Below the pieces are notes generated by a model that was not told the DNA's origin, did no database searches, and saw nothing but the letters and a program-made list of their open reading frames with translations. Position numbers and translations under genes: made by a program. Shown in pieces: positions 1-9,914 of a stretch of DNA of 64,000 nucleotides; position 1 is the first letter of the stretch; every line of letters begins with the position of its first letter. The stretch spans positions 508,501-572,500 of the forward strand of contig JAPWGK010000009.1 in the NCBI GenBank assembly GCA_029641185.1, read 5' to 3'. The stretch is from Pseudofabraea citricarpa. Taxonomy: Eukaryota > Ascomycota > Leotiomycetes > Helotiales > Dermateaceae.

Positions 1-2
1 TG

Positions 3-2120
3 TCGACTCTTTTGGGCGGGAAGAGCGCTCCAGGGAGATTTGCTGCAGTGGTATTAATCAAGGCAGTTATCGAAGTTGGAGGATGGGAAGTGCTTCGAGG
101 TTCAGAATCTTGGGTTCGAGGGTTGCTTTCAATTCTGACGGTACAGCTATGCCAATCCTGCCCATTCACGTGCTTCGTCGCTAATTGTTTATAGAAACCA
201 GACCCTTTAGCGACCAAAGAGTTATGTATCATAGCTCTCACAAAGATCTACTGCATGACCCATCAGTACCAGACTCTTGTGAGGGAGATTACAACACCAA
301 CTCTTCCAACGTTTGTGACATCTTGCCTCAACCTAGTCTCTTCCAAGTCAAGTAAGATTGTAGATGTGCCCGCATCGCTTGTCGAAACAGTATTTCGGTC
401 CTTCTTGACTCTATTGCCTCGCCATACTACCATCTATCGGCCATTTGCTTCTCAGATAAGAGCTGCTACTAGACCATATGTTGCACCCACATCATCGGAT
501 GGCCGCCTTGTGTCAGCTTCCGTTGCCGAAAGTGCTCGAAGTCTCACTGTTGCTTTGCATCAAACTGTCGCAAAGAATGGCGGCGGGGAGGAGTGGGGCA
601 AGAGTGTTCGAGAACTCGTGAAGGATATCCATATGACGGCGGATCAGGTCTTTCGTGCTGTGGTAGAGGATTGGGAGTCTACTACTGGTTATATTAGCCA
701 GACTGTTGATGTCAATCAAGCATTATCGGGGGGTGCTGATGGCAATGATTTATTACCTGCATGGACTGGTATTGATTCCGGAATAGAGAGACTCGTTGGT
801 CTCCTCGGTATGCTAGAGGAATACTTCAGATCTGAGACATCCTCCGCCATCACCATCCCTTTGGGGTCGATTCTCGACATGACCAACAGAATGTTGTCTA
901 TTGTCCTCCCGTCGCATACCTCCGGCCGAGAGCAAGGTGGTGCACGATTACACCCAGCCATTGATCGAGACGAGCGTGACGGTCTTTGGAGTGGTCTGCC
1001 TCAAGTTTATGTTGCCGCGTTGGAGCTGATTACAAGCATCGCCGACCGACTTGAGTCTGGTTTCGCCTCAGTAGCAAGTGGATGTCTCGAGCAAGTAACT
1101 TGGATCTTTCCATCTGGTAAAGACGTGCCAGAATTTAGAAGAGCGACATACACTCTGCTGGCGAGGTTGTTGCCTTTGTTGCATGGAGGTATCGCGAAGT
1201 CGACTCTCGACAAGATGTCGCCTGTGCTTCGCTTATGCTGCCGCGACTTACATCCAGCAGCCATCAACCCAAACAATGCCACAAACCCTACGATGGACAA
1301 TTCTGGAAAACCAACAGTAAAGAATCCAAATGCGAATGGAGCAAATACAAATGCAGACTCTTTCCTCAAGAATGGATTGAGCAATGCTATTGATTTCAGC
1401 TGCAACGACCCTGCCTTGGTCGCCTCCGCCGCTGGCCTTCTTCCGTTGCTATTTTCACACCTACCTCAGCAGTACCTCAGCATCACCTTGCGTGCAATCA
1501 TGGACCGGACATCGATTCTGACCCACAATAAAAACGCTATGCTAGCTAGTATAGTAAACCCATTCGTCGGAAAAAGAGGAAAGAGCCTACCGACCATCTT
1601 GCCTCATTTGACCAGGCAATACCCACACGATGATGCCGTTGAGGTCTTGCTGCGCCCCAGAATGCCTCTGGTTCCGACCAATTCTACATCAAACCTATTA
1701 GAAGAGCCTGAAGACGTCATCGAAGAAGAAGCCATGATGGATATCACATCAGAGAATCTTTCGGGCCAGGCTCTTTCGATGGAGTTCCAGTATCATGCTA
1801 CTACCATCAAGAAGACGATCTCAAATTCTAATGATCAAGATGTAAACTTACCAGTGACTCAAACCCACTGGGGGACGCCGGCGGTTGCGGGAATATCAAC
1901 TACTGTTGGTAGTAGCTGGGTAGCGTCAACTGAATCTGGGTCCCAAGCGAAGCCTAGCAGGGATATGCCATTGCCTGCGCAGACCGTAGCCCTTCCTTCT
2001 GGAAGTGCTCCACAGCCTGAACAGCATCAAGACGTCGAAATGGATTCTGATTCTGAATCTGATGATGAGAGTGTTCATCTCAATATGCAGCTTGATGATA
2101 TGTCAGACGAGGAGGATTAG
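3..2120 (+). CDS. rix1: Pre-rRNA processing protein RIX1/IPI2 (5' end outside window)
   Basis: C-terminal part of a RIX1 (human PELP1) homologue. This is a nuclear scaffold of the Rix1-Ipi1-Ipi3 complex, needed for ITS2 processing and release of pre-60S particles. Two exons are visible: 3..140, reading GGKSAPGRFAAVVLIK and then the family-typical W(V)RGLLSIL, and 195..2120. They are joined over a 54-nt GT..AG intron (141-194) that keeps the frame (ILT|KPDPLATKEL). The long helical middle is followed by a disordered C-terminus ending in an acidic Asp/Glu/Ser tail, as in RIX1/PELP1 proteins. The methionine at 255 lies inside exon 2 and is not the start. About 690 codons are present; the N-terminus is cut by the window edge. 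Confidence 0.8.
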
Positions 2121-4223
2121 GATTTCGTATAGGTCGATGGCCTCTGAGGCTTGTTGTGGAACTTGCTTCAAGGACGTTCGGGCCAGGGATTTGTACCTAT
2201 TAGATAATCACAAGCATCAAATGAATATTTTCCTTATTGCATGATACTAAGAAGTCTACGGAATGGTGAACATCTATCATTCAGGCAACAGGTTTTGTTT
2301 AAAGTACCTAGGTAAAGAGCTACCTAGGCAGCTATGGATTTGAGGAGACCTCAAATAGGATCAGGTGAGCTGTCAGGAGCGAATGAACCTTATGTGTTGT
2401 CCATTGTCATGAAAACCATGGGTGTCGAGCAGCAAGCGACCAGTGCTTGTTGACTAGGTTTAGTGTGCTATTTGTACCAAACTTCAGACAAGTAGACACT
2501 CTGTGTGCCTCAGTATCTCAACCATCTATGATATAGAATTAATTTGCTGCCTTGATCATTATCCTACAAGTGCTATCAATGCACATATATTCTATGAGAG
2601 ATACCCCTATTCAGTTCTTGATTCATTGCGTGCACAGTGATTGTGATTCCCCAACGGGCGAACGTACTTACCCTGCCTGACCAAAAAAGCGTTAACAAGC
2701 CACAAACCTCTTCGACACGTCTTTTAGTCCCAATTTGCGTTCTTCGCTGCTGCCATCTAGCTTAGCTTCCCATGAATCCGACCTCGTAGCTTCTTCCTTT
2801 TCAGAATTCTACACGGTTGATGCAAAGCTTGTAACGTAATTTGTAGCACCATAACAAATTAGATCGACTATGTACCCACATAGCTCTATGAACCACTGTT
2901 TATCGACCTGGGGTCCTCTCAAACCTTTGCCTTAGCTCCTGGCTAACTGACCTGAGATATGGTCCTCCATCGACCGGCTCCCAAAAAAAAACATCAACAC
3001 TAAGTTTAAACACTTCGCGCTTACCCCATGAAAATATTTTTACTGTAGCAACCTAAGATCGTAGTGTGATCCTGTTTATTTTAAATATCTCCCTTCTCTA
3101 CTCTCAGATCTTCTTCTCTCCATCAGAACAACACGACATCGAATCCGAACACAAACTCGAACTTCACCGCGAACTTGCATCCTGCAACTTCACACCGATC
3201 TTCAAGTTACCCTTCGACTTCGACCTCGCCTTCGTTCTGCCTCTCGACACCCCTCGAGCTTCGACACCTGGTTCACAGCTGTCAAGCATCACAACGCGAG
3301 CCACGATACCTGTTCTACAGCTATCTGGCATCAGACATCGTCACCTGTGAGTTTTCCTTTTCATACACACCCCCAGTCCAGTTCATTGCACTTTGTTTTA
3401 TTGTTTATCACGTCGCTACCGCCCCTGGAGTACGCAAACACCAACAAAGGGAGGAGCGTTCGCTTAATTGCACGGCATCACTTCATCAGAACTTCTGATT
3501 CTGTGATGCTTGTAATTGGCACGCAAGTTCTCCATTTCCCCCGAGTCACAGCTATTTTCCCTTCGTGTTTCACGCGTCTCGCGCGTCTTGGACGCGCCTG
3601 CTGGTTTGAAGTTATGGCTTTCACCTTGAAGTCTGGTGAGCTAGTTTAGCTTCCGCTAGCCACCAGGTACACACCTCATCTCAACATCACGTGAAGTACC
3701 CATACACACATATACACACACTCCACCTACCCCAATGCGAATCACTTTTGTTATATGTTTTGTGTTTTAACCTTTCATGATGTCGCAGTGCGCATTGTAG
3801 TCTCCCCGTATGATATCAAACCCCCTTTGTGTTGAGTTACAGCTTTGTAAACGTTGCCATGCTCGAGGATAGTTCAGGGTCCTCGGGTATGCAACGTTCA
3901 CTAAGAACCGTTACATACCCTTCTTCCAACGACATAGGTCGCGTAATTCTTGTTGTCACTCAACCCCTTTCCACCTCGCTTATCAATGTCGCTTGATCAT
4001 CTCTCTCTTGAAGCATCAAGTTACTATAGTATAGTCAGTGACTATAGGATGGAATGGTCAGTGACCATGAAGTCTTTGATCATCACCAAGCACTGGGTTG
4101 TTATTATACATTCAGCTACTGTGTACTTTTCGAGTTCCAAGCCCAGTTTGATTATGTTGAAACAATCAATCTCTAGTAGGAACAAGTAACTAATGACAAG
4201 TCTCTTAGGTTTCTTCGGTCGAC
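2121..4223 (+). other. Intergenic region and probable long 5' leader of the 4224 gene
   Basis: No supportable coding sequence. TACCTAGGTA occurs at 2305 and a related CTACCTAGG at 2320. From about 3080 the DNA becomes C/T-rich, like a fungal promoter or leader. A donor-like GTGAGT near 3349 and an acceptor CTCTTAG at about 4202-4208, 16 nt before the ATG at 4224, suggest a 5'-UTR intron of roughly 0.86 kb. That is an inference and needs transcript data. Confidence 0.4.
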
Positions 4224-5666
4224 ATGTCTCGTCAAGCTGCACCTTCCCGTGCCCCCGTCGTCGCATACGACGTCAACGCCTTGGCCGTAAGCCCTCTGAG
4301 CGAGAAGGCTTACAACGCCATGACCTCGAGCCAAGGAATGGTCCCAAGCCAGCAGGACTTCCTGGACGCAGTCGCCGTCGTTCTTGGCAAGCGAAAGGTC
4401 AAGAACACAGTCAACTTCTTGCCTCGTGCCGAGGTGCTTGCACAGATCAGTGCAACGCTCCGCATGGAGCAAACTGTGCAGCCGCCGGCGGGCTTCCCCT
4501 CAGACGCCGCGCAGTGGAAATTCCGCTGCAAGGACAACTACTGGGCCAAAGATGCTCAGTGTTCAGTCCTTTACACCACCAGCCACCAGGCCGGGTCGAA
4601 CGCCTGCCTCACGCCATTGGAGGACGCATACAACATCCTCCTGGCCGCCCACGTCGACCCCAATGGCGCCAAGCACCGCGGCCGAGACGCTACCTTCTTG
4701 CAGGTGAAGGAGGTCTCCGAGTCAATCACCAAGGAGCTTGTTGTGGAGTTCCTGGCTCGCTGCCCGCACCAGAGGTGCACCAAGGCTGGCTCGGTTGGCA
4801 AGGACTCGGGGGTTAAGCGAGAGAACATGGCTCGCCAGCGGAGGGCCGACAACCCCAAGGAGAGGCAGACTGTGGAGGAGAAGAAGGCTGTAGCTGCAGC
4901 CAGCCGCGTGTCCAAGAAGGGACGCAGAGAAGCATGCTCGCGGGAGACAGAGAAAGCTGTCCAACGGGTTCTGGTTGAGCAACCTCAAGCTCTCCAGATG
5001 GGTGTCGAACCGGTTCTGGCTGAGCAACCTCAAGCTCCCCAGATGGGTTACCAACTGGTTCTGGATGAGCAATACCCAGCTCTCCAGATGGGTTACCAAC
5101 CGGGTCTGGCTGAGCAATACCCAGCTCTCCAGATGGGTGTGCAACCGTTTCTGGCTGAGCAATATCCAGCTCTCCAGATGGGTGTGCAACCAACACCACC
5201 CCTTTCCTCGCCTGTCGACGGCGTCGAGAACCCGGAGGCAGCTCTGGAGACAGCTCTGCAGGCATCTCTGCAAGCATTCCTCCAGAATCCCCAGCAGAGA
5301 AGATCTCTGAAGTCCCCGCCGCTTTCAGACCAGGGCGGTGCCGCACCTGCACCTCTCGCGGTGCCAACCTTTGGACCAGTGCAGGGAGTCCAAGTACCAG
5401 CGCCTCCGCCTCAACTTCAGGTGGCTGGGTACCAGTACCAGTACCAGGACCAGTACCCCGAGCCTGCTTTCTGGCCGGTACAGGGAGTCGTCCAAGCACC
5501 AGAGCCTCAAGCTCAGGTGACTTGGAACCAGCATCATGAGCCTTCTCCCGCCCCCGTAGCTCAGGACAATAGCTACGACGGCAGCTCTGAAGGGGGTGCG
5601 ACTGGTGGTTCTGTGGACTCGGTCGACGAGTTTTTCAACATGCCGGCCTACCTTCAAGGAAAGTAG
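4224..5666 (+). CDS. Unknown protein with five 15-residue Gln-rich tandem repeats
   Basis: Uninterrupted frame of 480 codons from the first ATG after a likely 5'-UTR intron acceptor. I do not recognise the family. Residues 1-190 look folded, with helical patterning and a CPHQRC motif near 180. Residues 190-245 are Lys/Arg/Glu-rich. Residues 249-323 are five near-perfect 15-residue repeats of the form (V/F)L-x-EQ(P/Y)xALQMGxxP. The remainder is Pro/Gln-rich, with a degenerate duplicated block (FGPVQGVQ... and FWPVQGVV...) and a YQYQYQ run. No signal peptide or membrane segment is visible. The strong C/T-rich leader suggests good expression. The low-complexity tail could mediate assembly or be disordered; no function is claimed. 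Confidence 0.75.
   Translation: MSRQAAPSRAPVVAYDVNALAVSPLSEKAYNAMTSSQGMVPSQQDFLDAVAVVLGKRKVKNTVNFLPRAEVLAQISATLRMEQTVQPPAGFPSDAAQWKFRCKDNYWAKDAQCSVLYTTSHQAGSNACLTPLEDAYNILLAAHVDPNGAKHRGRDATFLQVKEVSESITKELVVEFLARCPHQRCTKAGSVGKDSGVKRENMARQRRADNPKERQTVEEKKAVAAASRVSKKGRREACSRETEKAVQRVLVEQPQALQMGVEPVLAEQPQAPQMGYQLVLDEQYPALQMGYQPGLAEQYPALQMGVQPFLAEQYPALQMGVQPTPPLSSPVDGVENPEAALETALQASLQAFLQNPQQRRSLKSPPLSDQGGAAPAPLAVPTFGPVQGVQVPAPPPQLQVAGYQYQYQDQYPEPAFWPVQGVVQAPEPQAQVTWNQHHEPSPAPVAQDNSYDGSSEGGATGGSVDSVDEFFNMPAYLQGK
4968..5192 (+). repeat. Coding tandem repeat, 5 x 45 bp
   Basis: Five head-to-tail 45-bp units start at 4968, 5013, 5058, 5103 and 5148, all in frame with the host gene. Units 4 and 5 are nearly identical and unit 1 is the most diverged, consistent with unequal crossing-over. 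Copy number is likely to vary between strains. Confidence 0.9.
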
Positions 5667-7400
5667 TCGTGGTGGTTAAACTTCAAAAACCCCTCGACTT
5701 CTTCGACGCACCGGCATCTGGACTCCGACAGGCACTGGCGAAAACAACTCCTCTGGGCACTCTCTGGTCACTCTGCGGCTCTCGGCACTTCAAAGGCATT
5801 GGCGGCTTTATCTCCTTCGACTCTTCGGCGACACTTGGGACTCTTCTACGGCACTTGGGGCATTCTTCTCTCCTTACTCTCTCGGCACTGGGCAGGCAAC
5901 AATCTAGACTCCTCCTCGGCTATCTCCTCGCGGCTTCTTCTTACCTCTTCTTGGTTTTCGGTTCTGGTGTAAAGTGGGGGAATATGGGATGGGATTCAAA
6001 GGTATCAGTTAAGGATACATGTATATCACGGCGTTCAGGGATCTGCTACATTGCATGGCATGGAGTTATATATCACGGTTGTTTATTTTTTGGGTTGGTT
6101 GTTTTGGTTGCATGGTTTATTGCGTGGGATGGAGTTGGTTATATACCCTACATTGGGCTGCATTGGATTGCATTTGCATTGGACAGGAGTTTCAGGGTAC
6201 ATGGGGAAAAGATACCCATAGATTTGTTTAGAAGGTTTATTGCATTGGATGGAGTTGGATATATACCCGGCATTGGATTGCCTTAGATGGGAGTTTCAGG
6301 AAACATGGGAACAAGATACCCATAGATTTGTTTGAATTGAATGACATAAAATGTCTTTTTCTCGATACTGTTTCATTCGACTTGATCTGTATGACACTTT
6401 GTGACTTCTTCCAGGTATTTCAAACATGATTTGAGCTGGTAAAAGAGAAACATTTCGTGTGCTTGTCTCGGTTCCTACTTGACTGACATGAAGAGACAGA
6501 GATGACTGTTGTTACTTTACTGAGGGAGTCAGAGTATACACTCTTGCCTTATCTCTGATTTGTGTAATAAAACCGAAACAGGGAGTAAAGATTTGTTATT
6601 CTCCAGAGATACACACACATATACCAAGGTAGGTAGGTACCTAACATATAATACAGCTATAACTCCCACCAACCAGTGCTCGGCAACTTCTCCAATCTGA
6701 AGAAGCTCCTCAATCTCACAACAAAAACACACATACACATACAAATACACAAGATCCAGATTCCAAACCAAAGAATTCCATGAAAAAGAAACTAAGCTAA
6801 ACTAAAAAGAAGTAGATAAAGCTGCCCGATACCATCCACCATAACAGCCATAACAACCATACCATCCATACCAGCAACCATACCATGACGCTAAACGCTT
6901 TCATTCCAACCAACGAGCAGAGCAGAGCAGAGCAGGGCAACCAAGCACCCGGAACGAGAGCAAAAAGAAAACAAGAACTAGAAAAAGCACTGCTGTAATC
7001 CAATCCAACCCAATCAATACCCAACCACCCCCAAAAAACCCCTTTCATTTCATGTCTCCGTTTTTATTGTGCATGCGTGTTTTGGTGTGTGCGGTGGAAC
7101 TTGGATGCGTACGTATCGTGTTGTGTTCGCCCATGCTGGTATATATTCTATTCGCTGAAAGAAAAGCAAGAGTAGTAAGGGAAGAAACGTGGATGCAACA
7201 GAAAGAAAATAAGACCCCAAACCAAACCAAACCAGACCAAGCCCACCAGACCAAAACAAAAAGTCCCACCTCATGCCGCTTTGAGAATAAGAAAAACAAG
7301 AAGAGAATAAAAAGCCTTGAGGCATGTATGTGTACGGTTTAAAACTCGATGGGATGATTTATTTTTGATTTTTGATTTTTTTGATTTTTCGGAATTCCGT
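5667..7400. other. Intergenic region between convergent genes
   Basis: Lies between the 4224 gene (+) and alpha-actinin (-), so it holds both 3' UTRs. It is T/G-rich with a tandem duplication (6114-6336) and a GGTAGGTAGGTACCTA motif around 6628-6643. The open frames here have no coding character. Confidence 0.6.
6114..6336 (+). repeat. Imperfect tandem duplication of a 103-120 bp unit
   Basis: Copy 1 (6114-6233) and copy 2 (6234-6336) both begin GGTTTATTGC and end GATACCCATAGATTTGTTT plus a few bases. A shared block reads GGATGGAGTTGG followed by ATATACCC. Copy 2 lacks about 17 bp in the middle. A more degenerate third trace lies just upstream (about 6055-6075). The repeats sit in the 3' flank of the 4224 gene. 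Confidence 0.7.
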
Positions 7401-9914
7401 CTAGTGGAACCCATTCATCTTGGTCGGACTGTTACTCCGACCCGTACTTTGACCATTGCTGATATCCGTCAGCGCACTGCCCGTGCTACCACCCGAACTC
7501 GCTGCATCATCTGGGTCGCTAATCAGCTTATCCATGAAAGAGATATAATCAAATTGCGGATGACCTCTGTCTTCTTGCAAGTCAGGTCCTTTGTGTTCCG
7601 GCACGAACATCTTAAGTTTCTCGATCACCTCGTCCGGCACTAGACTGTGCCGGAGATCCATCTCGGTTACGTATGGCTTCCCATCCGCAACCTCACGGAA
7701 TGACTGGAAGACTTGTTCTGCAGTATTCTGATCTTCGGTGACGTCGACCATGAAGCGGATAAATTGCTCAAAGGTCACATAGTCCTTCCCGTTCGACGTT
7801 TCGAGGAAGTATTCGTGCATCTCATCTTCCGAGAAGACTAGACCAAGCGAAGCAAGTGCAGCAGAGAACTCGAGCTCCATCAAGGAGTTCGTGACATCGC
7901 GATCAAAATGACGGAAGACAGACTCGAACTCCTCAAGTTGTATCGGAGTAAGGTTGGTCATGTTCCTAGCAACGACTTGATTCTCGAGGAAAGCAAGTTT
8001 TTTCGATACCGAGGACTTGACAAGAGACAGCTCGTAACATAATTCGTCATAAGTATAAGTCGTAAAATCATTTTCTTCGATGTTTGCCTCCTCGCATTTC
8101 TGGTCAATAATGGAGATCTTTTCGAGGTAGGCGTTCATAGGAACGAGGTTTTCGTTTAGACGTTTAACGTGGGTCAATTGGTCTTCTACATCACCCTCGA
8201 GTCCGGAGATGGCCAGTTGCATGGTGTTGAGTGTGAGTGCGAAATCGTTCGCTTTATCAGCAAAGGACTTCCGGAGAGCATTTTTGATACTGAGAATTAT
8301 TAGCCACGAGAAATTAACTGTGGGGAAAAAAGCTTACTCTCTGATGGTTTCGTTAATAATTTGACCCCTCGCCATCTCGGACTTCATTAGACTAGCCCAT
8401 TTCAGCTCCATCATAGCCAGGCTCAACTCTGGCGGTGGCTCATAAGCTCTTAGCCGGTATGTGCTCAACTTTGTCTTAATGTTGCCAAGAAGTGCAGCCA
8501 GATCACTCTTCTCTGCAACCCATTCTCTCTTCTTCCCTCTCTTGTATGCACTGAATTCTGTCGCTTGCCTTTTCGCATCAACATATGTGCCTTCGAACTT
8601 TGACTCCTGCCACTTCACACCCTGTTCCTCGATGTTCTTCAGTAGCGCTCTCATTCTCCTTTCGAAGGCGGTTTGCATCTCCCAAGCCCCTTGCATGTTG
8701 TTCACAAACTTCTCGACTCTGCGTCCCGCATTCTCCACCTTCTCCATCTGCGAAAAGGCGTGGAACCAATAAGCAATGTAAGTCATCAAACTCCTCTCAT
8801 CAGGCTTCGCAACGTCGCACACATCCTCGACATCCAACAAGGCTGGGATCCCAATCTCCTTGCTCGCGATATCGAAAGCCATCTGCATGTTTCCTCGGTG
8901 ATCTGACTTGTCCAGCGCATCGTAATCGATTAGATCGGGCCGATGAATATCCAGCAACGCACAAAAAGCCAATCCGTCATTCCAGCTGTCACTGAAGTTG
9001 CGGACCTCGACCTCGTCATAGCATGCGGTTTTCCTTTGACACCAGAGCAGCAGTCCTTCCTTGGCCGTCATACCCTCCTCGTTAATGTCGTTGATGGTAA
9101 ATCGCAGAATTAACGTCCATATCAGACCAAGTATGATCTTCCGGTTCCCGTCAACTACATCTTCAGCACCGATGTTTGTCATCTGGATGCCTCGGGATTT
9201 GATAAAATCGAGGGAGAGGTTGGCATTCTCAAATCGCTGCACTCGCAGTTTGGGCTTCGCAGCGTAGCGGCCGAGGGAAACATCGGAGAGGCACTCGAGA
9301 AGATGGATAAGGATGACCTGCGGAAGGATTTAGCTTGTGTCCCGGTCAGTTGTCTTGGTCAGTTGTCCAACTTACACCATCGCTGAGGTCCTTGACCAGA
9401 TCTACGACGACCAATTCGCGTGGTTCAATTTTGGTGTTGAGCCTACAAAAGACGGTCAGCCCACTTTGCACGTCGACGTGGTGAAGCGATCCACATACCA
9501 TTTGGTGAAGGTCTTTTGTTGCACGGTAATCCATTTTTGCTGATCCTCATAAGCCATCTTCGTCTTAAATCTGTGCTCATGCGGCGGTTCGACAGCCGCC
9601 AAAGCCTCTTCTGGAGACAAACTCGTGGATGTGCGGTGGAACTTGGGTTGCGACTCGGCTTTCTTGGTAAGCAATAAACTTGTGGTGGCGGATCTCTGCT
9701 GGCGGACGGACTGCTGCTGCGAGGAGCGGTCTCTGCGTGATTTTATGGTCGAGGGAGAGTACTGATGAGGAGAAGATGTTGGTGATGCTGTTCGTGAGCG
9801 TGGTGGTGGTGATTTGTTTACTTGGTCCACATCGGGAAACGCCACGACGATGTCAGCGTTCTCAGGGTAACTCGCTTCTGGGATTTCCCCTGAATACCCG
9901 AACATTGGAGCCAT
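7401..9914 (-). CDS. acnA: Alpha-actinin (actin-bundling protein)
   Basis: Actin cross-linker of the cytokinetic ring and endocytic patches (S. pombe Ain1, A. nidulans AcnA). Exons: 9914-9499, 9442-9376, 9317-8338, 8289-7401; joined frame 783 aa, stop TAG at 7401. The first CH domain starts WITVQQKTFTKWLNTKI and crosses introns 1 and 2. CH2 contains EGLLLWCQRKT and WNDGLAFCALLDIHRPDLIDYD. A short spectrin-type helical rod follows, then a C-terminal EF-hand region (EFESVFRHFDRD) and a Ser/Gly tail. The start ATG at 9914 (MAPMFGYSG) gives an unusual Pro/Ser/Gln-rich extension of about 130 residues before CH1. An internal ATG at 9557 (MAYEDQQKW) would give the conventional short N-terminus. The frame is continuously open from 9914, so both starts are possible. 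Confidence 0.92.

Noticed and set aside
5669..6286. 205-codon + frame after the repeat-protein gene
   Set aside because: It runs through the 3' flank and the tandem duplication; low-complexity Leu/Trp/Gly composition.
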